Shown here piece by piece: positions 11,691 through 24,076 of a DNA stretch of 64,000 nucleotides. Both the position numbers and the translations under genes were made by a program. Source of the DNA: Megamerina dolium (lineage: Eukaryota > Arthropoda > Insecta > Diptera > Megamerinidae); the NCBI GenBank assembly GCA_963854835.1, contig OY978528.1, forward strand, positions 38,221,757-38,285,756. The letters are read 5' to 3'. The notes under the pieces were generated by a model that saw only the letters and a list, made by a program, of their open reading frames with translations, was not told the origin of the DNA and made no database searches. Within the stretch, counting starts at the first letter, position 1, and each line of letters begins with the position of its first letter.

Positions 11691-14110
11691 AATTATAAAA
11701 ATAAAAATTAATATGTAGACAACAAGTTTTGTATCTTTATTAGCTCGGGAACTTTTCTGGTAATCATCTTAAATTCCACTGTCACTGCCACATCCACTCT
11801 CTTGCGACTTTTTTCTATTAGTTATATGATTATTGAGTGATGAATGATTTGAGTCCAAAAAAGAAATCATTGCTATTTACGAAAGTTCGGTAAACCGCAT
11901 TACTTGAAAAGCTTATGAGCGTCTAAGCGTCGTTTAACGAAGTAAAAAGAACTAAAACGAACTAAAAGAAAACAACGTTATTAAATAAAATAATTCCGAA
12001 TTTCATTTATCACTGACTTATCAGTCTGACTTCATTTAGTATTGGTATTTCAATTAAGCCGATAGCCAATGTACATATGCATACATTCATTCGTATGTAG
12101 GTGCGAGTATCAGGACGTTTAAGCATCAAGTTTATGAAATTTCCTAATCGAGCGCAACAGGCTGATTGCATCCGGTTGCAAATTTCGCACTGAGTAGTGT
12201 CATAAAATTGTCAAGCAGACCATTAAAGTGGACAATTTCGAGCACCTTTAGCGATCAATTTTCACGCCATACTCAACTTGAAATTATATCTCAACTTGCT
12301 ACCTCGTTAATGATCATATTTCTAGTGTCTCGTTAGTTTCATTTGATGCAATAGAAGAAGAAGAAATAAGATTAATTCGCGCACACAAATTTCTACAATT
12401 TCTTTCTCCAAACATTGTTATAGACATATATATGTATGCAGAGAGCAAATGAATTTAATGTAATCATCAATCCACTTTGGTTGGAAGGAAAGATTGCGTG
12501 ATAATGTGAGAAAATGTCAGGTGCAAACAATCGTTAAATCGGGAGAAGTATATTTAGAGGTATGCAGTAAAAATTAGAAATGCAAATGTATGTACGAGTA
12601 GGTAACTAGTTGTTGTGTTGTCATCGCAACAATCATATAATGCAAGCACGTGTGCACTAATACCTATACAATACTCGTACACATGCGCAGTACTCGACTT
12701 GCATGCGATAAATGCACCTAACTACAGTCTGCAGAGCTGACCAATATTAGCATTCGGCAAATTTATGACGTTGTGAATTTAACGCTTATAATGCTACAAA
12801 GAACTAATAAAATGTTCAATTTAAATGCAAACAGGCCAACAACAACTAAACGAATATAAAATGCTGCACTTGACCGTGATCCTATTTGGCTTATAAATGT
12901 GTAAAGTATGAACGTTGTAATAAAATTCAACATTCAACTTTTAACATTTATCTATGTATATTAAGTATGTACTTACTAGTATGTTGCCACAGTCAATGTA
13001 TGTATGATTATGTTGTACGCAGCTAATGGCAGCGACCAGTCTGTGACGTAGTATAAGTAACAAAAAAAAGTATCGTAAAATCTAAACACGACCTTGTCAT
13101 GTTTGCCAAATTCCAACTAGCCTGGCAGTTGACATTGTTGCTGCTGCTGCTGCTCTGTTGTTGTTGCTGCTGATAAATTCTAGAAATTTATAGAAATTTA
13201 AACAGACACGACAATCAGAAATTAGTTGCTCATTTGTACGAAGTGCATACTTATATGCACAAGTGGGTGAACATTGTAAGTATTTATATTAGTTTAGCAG
13301 CAGTTGCTGCCAAAGCTGTACATTGCCTATTAAATATATTATATATATCATATACTTACTTTTATTTTTTGTCTTTATCGAATGAATGGTACTTTCTTCC
13401 TTTCTTTAACCTTACAATTGCATCTGTATGAAGTCAACAGGTCGCTGGGAAGAGCTCATATAGATGTATTTATTATATGCATATACTTACTTTCATACTA
13501 CTCATAAAAACTGTTTGATCTTCTACTATTTAAATCATATACATATGTACCAACTTATACATAAAGTTAGAATATATAAATTTGCAATAACATAATGACA
13601 GGCAAAAATAAAAAATAAAACGCAGCGACAATAAAAGTATTCAACTTAAAGTTGTTAGCTTTGACACCGTCTTCTGAATACATACTCGTATGTAAGTACG
13701 AATGTGAATGAAAAATTATTTTTTTTTCATACTTGCCATCGTTACTCAATGTCTACCACATGGTCTTCCAATATATGTATTGCATGTATACCAATCCCTC
13801 CACCATATTACGCTTGTTCAACATTTTTATATATATTGTACATACGTAACTTAAAAAAAATGATTTGCAAAAAAATCACCTCCAACATTTAATATTTTGT
13901 ACATTATACCAACCTAATTTTGTACACAAGTTTTGAAAATAGATACCTAACCGGCTTGCAATTAAATTTCATAATACAAAAACAATTTATTTCGAAATAG
14001 CCTATAAATTCACATACCTACCTTTGAAACAAGTTATAACTGATGAATGACTTAGCAAAACGTTATAAAATTTTGTATCCTTCAGACTGAAAACAGGAGG
14101 AAATTCTTTT
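11691..14110. other. non-coding stretch, no gene recognised
   Basis: AT-rich. Holds a GCT/GTT run near 13130-13172 and several ATGTATGTA-like runs. No domain-bearing frame. Confidence 0.5.
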
Positions 14111-15590
14111 TTTATACCCTGCATAATGCAATATGCTTTTTTTTTCATGGCAAGTTGTTACTGTCGGAAGAATTGCCAATTGCTTGCCGACAGGTGGGTA
14201 CCGTTCGAAAGAAAATCTTATCGATATTAAATTTGTTATGCATCAGCCGGGGATTGAACCACGACCTACAGATCAGAAGGCGAACACACTAACCACTGAG
14301 CTACGGCACCCACTTTTTTTTTTATTTTATAATGCAATATGCAAGGTATATTCATTTCTGTCAGATGTTTGTGACCACTTGAAGGAATCTCCGGAGATAT
14401 AGATATAGATTTACGATTTTACGTTGTCCGTCCGTCCGTCTGTCTGTCTGTCTCCTGGCTGGTTCGCACTATAATTTGAGCAAATATTAGGCTATTTTAA
14501 TGAAATTTGGCATCAGTAACCTTTGACCCAAGGGTACGAAGGGGATTGATATTGGGCATGATCGATCAATAGGCACGCCCACACCAAGCATTCAAAGCGA
14601 CTAACCTCGGAATTTTCAAAATCTTTAACTTGCTATAACTCACTTAATATACTACCTGGGACAACAATATTTGGCACATAGTCACATTATACTACAACAT
14701 AACCTCGCTAAAAATAGGCGAGCCGCGCCTACTTTTTATAGTAGCTCCCATAGAAAGCGTATGTACTTTATTTAAATTGAAACATGTGTATTTTCTGCAA
14801 TCTTATGTCTAAATATCCATAATTGGCACTTAGATTACTATGGTAGTTGAAAATAATCTGGCAAAAAATCAGTGTGCCACGCCCACTCTTTCTTGAGGCT
14901 CCCATACAAAGTTGCGGAAATTAAAAAAAAATGTTAACCGTCATAACTTGCAAACTATTCAGCGTTGAACAACCAGATTGAAGGTATGGACTAGTATTGT
15001 AAGAGCAACTAGACTTACAGGAAATGGACGCACCACGCCCACTGTTTATAGTAGCCCCCATACAAAATGACAGAATTTCTTTTAAATTGAAATAGCTGTA
15101 ACTTCTGCATCCTTCTGTCTAGAACAATCATAATTAACACTTAGGTTAATATGGTAGTCGGAAATAAATTGGCAAAAAATCAGTCTGCCATGCCCACTTC
15201 TTATTGGGGCTCCCATACAAAGTTGCGAAAATTTTAAAAAATTTAAAACGCTATAACTTACGAACTATTCAACGTAGGACAACCAAAATTAAAGTGTGGA
15301 TTAATATTGAAAAGTTAATTGGATTTACAAGAAAGAGGTAAGCCACGCCCACTTTTTATATAGCTTCCATACTAAGCCTCGGAATTATCTTAAAATCCTT
15401 TAAATTATTCCTTTTACAACCCTCATAACATACAAAGTACTTCGTCAAAGTCAACCATATTTCGGGTGTAAATTAGTAGTACATGCAAAGTTGTTTCTCG
15501 AAAAGTGGAAATAAAAGAAAAGATGGATATTCGATATATAAATCTACATATGCTGGGTATAATTTTGTCGGCCCCAGCCGACTGTAAGGA
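14111..15590 (+). repeat. dispersed repeat family B, copy 1, with about 310 bp internal units
   Basis: Opens with a ttttataccctgcat stretch and closes with gctgggtataattttgtcggcccc..gccgactgtaaggag. A (GTCC)n(GTCT)n tract lies at about 14427-14452. Within the body, a module of the form ccacgcccact..tatagtagctcccatacaaa recurs near 14730, 15040 and 15350, and a sister form cccact..tt(a/c)ttggggctcccatacaaagttgcg near 14885 and 15195. The internal period is therefore about 310 bp. 14427-15590 is closely similar to 48652-49850. No coding capacity is seen. The insertion at 14137-14328 is a SINE. Confidence 0.75.
14123..14342 (-). mobile_element. short tRNA-derived SINE copy inserted in family B, with 14 bp TSD
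   Basis: Target duplication ataatgcaatatgc at 14123-14136 and 14329-14342, exact. The SINE body is about 14146-14311, reading on the minus strand, with its tRNA-like head at the high end. It stops at the internal CATGAAAAA point of the longer copies and there has a run of A (minus strand), so this is a short, A-tailed form. On the other side an extra (T)n-rich stretch (about 14314-14328) lies between the RNA start and the duplication. The host repeat can be read across the insertion. Confidence 0.85.
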
Positions 15591-18500
15591 GATTTTTTTT
15601 ATGATAGAATTGAACAAAAAAATATGAATTCGCCACAAAGTTAGACGAATCGGATAAAAATTTTTAAATATATTGTAATTACAAAAGAAACAACTGCCTT
15701 AAACCAATATTTTGATACAAGTCATGACTAAATACCAAATCATTTATGAGAAGGTGATAGAAGGGAACAAAGAAACAGTGAGTTTTTTATAATTTTTACA
15801 ATTTATAATTTTTATAAACTGAAAGGAATACTTCTTGTTGATTTTTTTCGAATTAAATGTGTCTATAAATATACCGATTTTGGTTATAACCACTGAGAAT
15901 GATAACCAATTAGGATCGTTAGCACATATGCCCGCAATATATAAACATTATAAAATATTTATTTTGAACATTTCCTAATTTACATACACACAAAACACAA
16001 TATTTATGCCAGAAAACACCAAAACTAAATAATAATAAGAGCACTTTGCAAAATTTCGAAAATTCGAATTCGAATTTAGTACAAATTCTAAAAAAATTTG
16101 TATTAAAATTTCATAAAATTTTGACTCTTAGTCCTTGAATTACAGTGTATATATTTCGTATATTAATTAAACATTGTATTTTAACGCGAATTTTAGAAAA
16201 AATAAAATATGCTTTTTTTATTCTTTCATCCAGGGACTTTTTGAGAAATGTGTTAATAAAATTGTATGCCATTTCTAAATTGTAATTTAGAAGTATGTTA
16301 TGTGCTGAATAAAAACAGTATCGCTACAGTATCAATGCTGTCATGTTTCTACCTTAAAATAAAGTTCAAGTCACCTTAAATCAAAAATATTCTACCGAAT
16401 ACCAAGATTGAAATTTTTTAAATTTTATTTCACTATACAACCAACGTTGTGCCAATTTGACGTGACATCCTCGATGGTGTTTGCTAGATTTTACAAGGTT
16501 TTTTCTTAGTATACCTTAAAATACCATATAAGTTGCTTATTAATACAATAAATAAAACCTTCTTCTCTACATTTTTTATTTATAACTGAATTGACTGTAT
16601 ATTGGAAATTTGATTGGATTATTGAGATTATCCTTTAAAGTAGTTAATATCAATCACATTAAAAATAATTATATTTCCGGATAGGAACTGTTGTATCCGA
16701 ATGCGACACATCTTCGCGACTTCTACCCCAACAACACATTTTAAGGGAGCGCGCGAAAATGAATATTTTATTGGGCTGATCTAACGATTAATTTGTGCTC
16801 ATATGACGGGCTGTAATGTATACAACACAGTGTAGGAGTAATCAAGTTTAATGCAACAAATTTATTCGTCATCTATTGCACTGCTGTTATTTTCATTGAT
16901 GTATTATACATTCATTTTTAAATCTGTATACCCGACGTTGTGTGGAACATACATATAGCATACTTAAAATATCTGCAGAATAGAACGCAATATCATCAAA
17001 AAACAAACAAAAACGTCAAATAAATGAATAAATCGAAATTTGTGTAACATGGTTGATGGTCATTAGTTGATAATTACTCAGTAGTGGACATTTTTTTGAC
17101 TCGGAAGATGAAAATATTATTTCCTCATTCTCTATGCTGCCAAAAATAAACTTGTGGGCGTTGCACAATATATTATTTCTGCTTTCTGCTATTTCGGGCA
17201 TAAGGAATTTCCCAAAGGAATACTATTACGTGTTGTACCAACCTACATCCTACTTTCGCATAGCATTTCATATGTATGTAGAGTTGCTAGACTTGGAGTA
17301 TATGAGTGAGTATAAGTACAAATGCACAAATTACGCACCACAATTTTAGACTTGTGAAATTTTGAACCTATGTACGAGTACTATACAATAGAAACTCAAA
17401 CGCACCCGCAAGTCAGCCATTTTGTTATTACGAACCAACGTCACATTTGTGCCACCATTGTGATTGCCATTGTTGCTATTGTTGTTGTTGTTATTATTAT
17501 TATTATTATGGTATAATAATAATAGATGTAGTATGGTATACGTATATGCTAGGTGTTGTTTTGTTGTTGTTTTTGCAACATTTCAATGATTCTTTGGTTG
17601 GCCGTGTTAGTCCCACGGGTAATTATTGACACGGTTGTATGCACGCAGCAGAACACGAAAACACAGGCAACAACAACAACAACCACATATACTCTAATGC
17701 ACGAAATAATAAAATTTTAAATAATGCAAACCTGTGGAAAACAACGAACATCGAAAAGCAAATGTTAAAAATATATGTGAGCAAGTATGTGTGCATGTAT
17801 AGCTAGTACATAGAACAAACAACAGCAACAAAAATGTCGGAAAATAATGCCAAATACAACAACAATAACAACACTAATTTTGATCGTACATATTCGTATT
17901 TTTACGACCTCATTCATGGTTGATAATTATCAAACGTATTTAAGTGCAATAAAAGAAATAAAAACGAAACGAAAAAAAAAAAATTTTTTTAATATATATA
18001 TATATTCACGCTTGCTATCATGCCTGTGGTCCCCCACCAGCACGGTTTCACATTTCACATACATATAAGTATGTAGAATATGATTACGTTGGATTACAAG
18101 TCTTCAGTGGCCGTTGCTGCCTCATAGAAGAAAAAAAAGACAGCGACTAAAGTAGATATTTTATATAACATATCTACGACACCAATAATGAAGCAGGTGG
18201 AAAAATTCATTATTTCGAATTGTCCTTGTCACATTAAAGTATCCCTCAGACTGTTGAACTGTTTTTGTCTTATAATATTTTTTTTTTTGTTTTGTTAATT
18301 TTTTTTTACTGCAATAATACTTATTAGCGTATTATTGCAGTACTTAATGCGCATCAACGGACGTTAGTCTCACGCCACACAAATTAAATCGATTTAATTT
18401 CATATTGACGTTTAATTAGAAGCAACAATAACGAAAAAAGCTCAATAATAATAATAATATAAATAATACTAACTAAAACCAAAATGTTATTGACATATGT

Positions 18501-19683
18501 ATGTATGTGCATATGCATAATTTTTTTTATTTTAACGTCCACTCTTTTTATTGTCGCTTCCATTGGAACTGGTTCACTTAATGAGTTATGTACGCACTAA
18601 ACCAGCCAACCAGCCAGCCAGTTAGCGGGGTAGGAGAGTGCAAGTAGGAGAACGCTGGCAAAAATATGCAAAATATCATCAAATATATATTTACTTGTAG
18701 GATTTTTTGAATTGTTACGGGCTGATGCAACATTATACAGATATTGCACAACGATGTAACACAACATCATTAGATTTAATTTAATTAGAGTTAATAAATT
18801 AAAAAGGTTAAATTATTCCAAATCAATAACAAATGACAAATACATATATTTATGTATTGTATACGATATGGAGGTAAAAATATCTAAAAAGGAAAAGAAG
18901 AAATGCACAGAAACATTTATAAATTTCCAGAATCAAGGCATTTTAGATAGAGAAAACCTAAATTTCTCAAACACATTCCAATTGCTATGCATCCCTTAGC
19001 GTTACTCCTTCAAATAAATAATTTGCTTAATTTATAGCATAGTGTAGTAAACAAAGTGATTCCGTAATTGACGTCGATTTTTTTTATTTTAATTTACCAA
19101 ACATTTACCAAAACCACTAAGAATTATTAGAGTAAGCAACATCGAAATGTTTATTTTTTTTTTTTCAAAACGTAATTATAGCCATAAAAATAATAACATC
19201 TGAATGGCTAATAAGAGGAATTTCAATTATTCTCATAACTTTGTTTATAAAACAATTATCGTTTTATTTTCTAAAAAGAAGTGTTACCCTTGTAAATTGC
19301 AACATTTCTCAAGTACTATCAGCTACAATACAATAATATTCCATTGTACCATTATCATTCAAAAAAAGAACAAGAGAACAAGAACAAGAGAATGTTTGTC
19401 CATTGAAAATAAGCTGATTTGCAAGTAAAAAATATAGCACATATCCCCGTGTATAAATTTTTTAGAAAAGAACGCAATAGAAAATTGCCTGTTTTTCAGA
19501 AAATAAGAGGTAATTTTAATAGTCCTCGCAGTTCGTAATAGGAGTGTCAGATTTTGTCAAAAAAAGAGAACACAATGGTTAGTAATTGTAGTCAAAATTG
19601 AGATCAACGTTTAATTTCGGATCGACTTGCTTGACTAAGTTCCCACACAAAAGGGATTATTCTAAATTTTAGGTACAACCATG
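15591..19683. other. non-coding stretch, no gene recognised
   Basis: Strongly AT-rich, with a TGTTGTTGTTATTATTAT tract near 17475-17512 and several long A or T runs. One perfect hairpin at 18308-18341 is listed separately. No coding evidence. Confidence 0.5.
18308..18341. repeat. perfect 13 bp inverted repeat with 8 nt loop
   Basis: actgcaataatac (18308-18320), loop ttattagc, then gtattattgcagt (18329-18341). Perfect pairing. No flanking transposon signature is seen; the role is unknown and it may be a mutational palindrome. Confidence 0.7.
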
Positions 19684-19822
19684 AGCTGTATGATTTGTAT
19701 ACCGACACCGACATTGTAGAGCGCAATAAAATTCAGCGGCTGCGCTGGCTAGGTCATGTTAAACGACGCAGAAGAGGAAACCCAACCTCCGGTGAAGAGA
19801 CCAAGATACTGGAGAGTCTGTA
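19684..19822 (+). pseudogene. C-terminal tail of RTE-like retrotransposon, fragment
   Basis: Reads ELYDLYTDTDIVERNKIQRL and continues RWLGHVKRRRRGNP before a stop near 19822. This matches the tail of the element at 5244-7471, whose counterpart lies near 5370-5540 on the minus strand. It is on the opposite strand, lacks all upstream domains, and is an isolated scrap. Confidence 0.7.
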
Positions 19823-20660
19823 AAGTTAGTAGTAAATAACTTTGAGAATATCTTCTTTTTGACTATAAGTACGGGCCAATTTATTTTATAGGTTTTTATT
19901 TTATGAACAAATATTAAGTCAGTTAATATTTTGAGCGAAATATTATGTAAATCCATATCAGTTTTGCACGAAAAAATGCATAATAGTGAATACTACAGGT
20001 TCAGAAAAGTTTGTCTGTGTGAAAAACATGTATTTACTAAACAAAATTCAATTTTTTTAAGAAATGCTCATTTGCATTGTACAGTATTGTTAAAGTTCTG
20101 CCTTCATATTATAATAATTCCTTACTTTATAGACAGTATTTTATGAATTGTCACCAAAATTAGTTTCAAACGATACAGAAAAATTACAACCTTGGAAATT
20201 GACAAATAGTGAACATTTCTAAAGAAAAGAAAAAGAAAATAATTAAATAAAGGATAAAATCAAAACTAAATACATTAGTTTAAATATGCACCATATTGCA
20301 AGAATATTAAGGAAAACATAGAAGCTGTAGGTGATTAAATTGTGGAGTTGCGACTAAGAAAAATAGTCCCATTCTAGATAATTAACAGACGCTGCAGTTG
20401 CAGTAACTCAATTCTTTGTGACTGAATTTTACAGATCTTGCAATACTGTATAAAATGATGGCTATACTGCATTTCTATATGTTTTTGATTTATATATACT
20501 TTACATACATTCAGACAAATGTGCTGTTTTTATCAACGAAACGAGAAGTTTCGCTTATTGACGTGACATTCATGAAAATATTTCTGCTGAAGGCTTAGTA
20601 CCTTTTTTAAACTGTATTTTTTTTTCATAGAATATTTGATTTTTAGAGGTGTTTTCAAAA
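19823..20660. other. non-coding stretch, no gene recognised
   Basis: AT-rich, no coding signature. It lies between two unrelated non-LTR scraps. Confidence 0.45.
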
Positions 20661-20704
20661 CGGTTTAGCTCACGAATAGCTTTCTATTAAGCCGAAATCC
20701 TCCA
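20661..20704 (-). repeat. short repeat shared with 35606-35650
   Basis: acggtttagctcacgaatag followed by ctttctattaagccgaaat closely matches atggtttagctcacaaatgg followed by ttttttattgagctgaaat at 35606-35645. In both cases the sequence ends an open minus-strand frame. It begins exactly where the RT fragment at 20701-21143 loses similarity, suggesting a chimaeric or truncated element end. Family unknown. Confidence 0.45.
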
Positions 20705-21143
20705 CGTCCACGTCCTGGATGGTGACAGTCTCGCCATTGAGTTCTACGGTTAGAGTGGATACAGTAGCAGTCTGAAGGCGCAGTAATTTGGTTTTCGTAT
20801 AATTAATCTTAAGTCCAACTTCTCTTGCATATTTCATGAGTTTGCTGCTTCCAAAGTATGCGTCATGAAGCATATGAGCGTAGTGTATATCGCTAAGTTT
20901 CTGTTCTAAGCGCCATTGCAGGCCTTCTTTTGGTTCCTCATTCATTTGTTTAAGGACGCAGTCCAACACAAGACTAAACAACAGCAGTGAGAGAACGCAT
21001 CCTTGACGTACTCCTTTCGAGATGGAAAATTTCCCACTTTCCTTGCCAGCACAATATGTATATAAGTCATCAAAACACGATTTGCAGCCTACTGAAACAA
21101 TGGTCTTAATGATCGATTTTTTACAGGGTCCAGCATTGCACAA
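20701..21143 (-). pseudogene. non-LTR reverse transcriptase fragment (second family)
   Basis: Minus-strand frame with GVRQGCVLSLLLFSLVLDCV (the RT block before the active site) and KQMNEEPKEGLQWRLEQKLS. It then reads SDIHYAHMLHDAYFGSSKLM where SDIDYADD.. would be expected: the catalytic Asp pair is gone and a stretch after it has been deleted. It continues YAREVGLKINYTKTKLLRLQ and VDVEDF. Motifs differ from the RT at 5595-7193, so this is a different non-LTR family. Both ends are truncated; the high end is abrupt near 21143. Confidence 0.75.
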
Positions 21144-24016
21144 CCTAAATATGTACCTAAAAAATTTAATATAATCCTATAGGTAGCCGTGAAAATAAAT
21201 TATTGTTTCCAAAATTTGATATTTGTATGTAATAGTTAAATGAACCTATTTTTAATCGTTCTGTTAGAAGAACGTCATTAGAATTTTATAAAAATTTTGA
21301 TCAAATTTCGTGCTTTGTATTTTACTTTTTAAAATTGATTTATATTTCTAAATTAAAGCTGCTACGAAGCACATATTGGTTGAAGACTACAAACTTGAAT
21401 GTAGTGTGTTTTTCTGGTTTTTTTATGTGTTTCTTGAAAACAAGAACACTTCAATTTCACGTTCACAATTCTTGAAGATTTTTTGAAGGCTTACACTGTA
21501 AACATGTCAAATGAAGAATGGAATTTTCAAGTCAATAGTTGCCGGAACTTTTGAGAAAAAAAAGAAAAAAATTTGTTAAAAATGTCCATCCAAATTCATA
21601 TGTTCTTAACAACATTTTAAAGTATTCATAAATATACATACGATAATCTAAAGAATTTCTTCAGGATTTTCTTTCAAGACAACTCGCTGAAAATTCTAAA
21701 ATTAAAAAAAAGTAAGATTGTCTGTCAGATTTTTTTTATTTTACTCTTCACAAGCTATTGAAAATTTTAACAGTTGCTAACAGGCCTGTAGTGGACTTAT
21801 ATGTATACCAATCGAGTTTATCCGATACGTTATTTATGCATTAATAAATTATTATTTTTATAAAGAAAAATGTGCTAATTCTTCACGTTGACCAAATTGT
21901 AATCAAATATTTAGGTGTATCAAATTTTATTGAAATCAATAATTGAATCGACACTGAAGGATGTACATCACTCAGATCATTTATCATATACATAAATTTT
22001 GTGTTAAGGTTATTTTCATTAATTTTTATTTATTTGTTTAGTTTTACGTATCTATCGCTGAATGTATGTCACTACCTGTACATGCGATTAAAGGGGGATT
22101 TACGATTTTAAAGATACGATTTTTCGTCATTCTGTACTATTTCGCTTAACACGTATTGCTCTCGCGCGCCTTTCAATTAATTTTAAAATTTAATCAATAA
22201 TTTCAACGTATATTGTTTTTGTTTGTTTTTTTTTTTTGCATTTATTTATTTATTTTCACTTAGATTTCATTTCAATATTCAGTATTTTCATTTCTCTTTA
22301 CAATAAAAGAAATTAATTACACAATCTTAAACTAAAAACATGAACTAATTAAATATAGACTTCACTCAATAGTAGATATTATTATTATTGTTATTATTAT
22401 TACTACATACATGCATTTCTTTAGTGTAAAAAAACAAGGAATAATAAAAATCATAATCATGAAAAAATAATGATAATAAGATTAGATATTTATATATATA
22501 GTAATCATAATAATAATAAGAATAATTATGATAATTAACATAAAATATCTATGAAATAACATTAATTAAAGATTAAACAAATTTTACACAACTCATTTGT
22601 TTATTTGTGGTTTCTTCTTCTTCTGTCTTTCAATTTTCTTTCTCTCTGCTTTCTATTTAAGTATATTTTACAATGTATTTTATCGCAATTTGGACATCTT
22701 TCGATGCTTCTTCGGTCGATTTCTTTTTACAACTAATATATGTATCTATATGTATGTATTAATGGAATATTTTATTAACTTCTATTGTGTGTGTATGTTT
22801 GTGTTATTGTGTGTCGGTGAGTGTGTCTATATGCGTGTATATTTGTTTCGAATTGTGTATCCACGATTAGGTGGGTGCCTATATAAGGTTAAGAGTTGAA
22901 GTTTACCACTACGGTGATTATATCGTACATACATCAGCGTATATTGACCGTCATTCTGACTTTTGTGTCTTATTCATACCTACATATTTCCTATTAAAAC
23001 TCTACACATTCACTTAAACTAATGACTTAACTATTTACACATTTCTCCCTTATATTCTCCGAAATGTTCGAAATCGGGATTATAGCTGGCCATATGATTT
23101 GAAAGAGTTCAGAGCTTCATTTGAAACTGGATCTTCTTCGAGTTCATAAGATTAAAATGCTTTTTGTGTGTGATTGTTAGAGCGTGTGTGTGTGCAGAGT
23201 GTTTAGAAAAGTGCCAAAAAGTATATATGTATGTGCCTAGTTTTGTTATATGTGTTAAGCTTTAAATTCTTTCTTCGGACACTTTTCATAATCAAACAAG
23301 TAATCAATGCATATTACCTTCTTCACACCTGCTCGCAAGCACTCTTAACAACACTGCTAAGCACCTTTTCATTCTTCCTTTCTCCTCCGTTTGCCATTTG
23401 GTACTACGCACGACATCAACACTTAATTTACAATAAAATTTATATTCTGCAGTTTTGTAATTATAATTACATAATCTTTCTTATTTTTTTTTTTTTTTTT
23501 TTTTTTTTTGATTACTTCAAATCATATACAATAATATTTTGTTGTCTTAAAAACATCACTTTTCTTGTTTCTCGTTTGATTTTATTTGCCTTTTGATACT
23601 CGTATGTATGTAAGTTTTTCAAACTTTCTCTAACTTTTGCAGCAGCTTCAATAAGAAACAAAAGCTTCTAGTTTTGCGGGGCTGGCCGACTGATGGCCCT
23701 GTTGCTCACTTTTGAGGTTGAAGAATTGTATCTACACGTTATCTATGTGTATCTATGTATGTATGTTTGCCTGTACTTACGTACTTATGTATTTATGTAC
23801 CTACTTAACTAAATTGAAGTTAACACAGATTAATGCACTGTTTTTTTTAGCTCTGAGCTCTGGTAATAATGCAAATATGCACATATGACCGGCCACATTT
23901 GATCTGTTCTTATCTCCGTCTTTATTTCGTCCATAAAAACATTCTTTTTTTTTTCTTATGACTTGCGACTCCGTTTGCTAACACACCACAAACGGCATCA
24001 CACACATTTGGTGTGC
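21144..24016. other. non-coding; right part probably vvl 3' UTR
   Basis: AT-rich. Includes a long T run at 23486-23509, ATT/ATA trinucleotide runs near 22378-22400 and 22505-22530, and (GT)n near 23160-23195. The right-hand few hundred bases lie just past the vvl stop codons on the minus strand and are likely 3' UTR. The extent of the transcript cannot be set from sequence alone. Confidence 0.45.
23921..23926 (-). promoter_or_regulatory. candidate poly(A) signal for vvl
   Basis: tttatt on the plus strand is AATAAA on the vvl strand, about 150 nt past the second UAG. Such hexamers are common in this AT-rich DNA, so it is only a candidate; a longer 3' UTR is equally possible. Confidence 0.25.
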
Positions 24017-24076
24017 ATTTTAAGAAGACTCATACCCGAACCACGCAGCAGACGCAGCTGCTGCGGCAGACGTATG

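Noticed and set aside
14133..14402. 89-codon frame over the SINE at 14.1 kb, and similar frames near 31.2, 42.4 and 60.8 kb
   Set aside because: All are antisense translations of the SINE body; their mutual similarity is due to the repeat.
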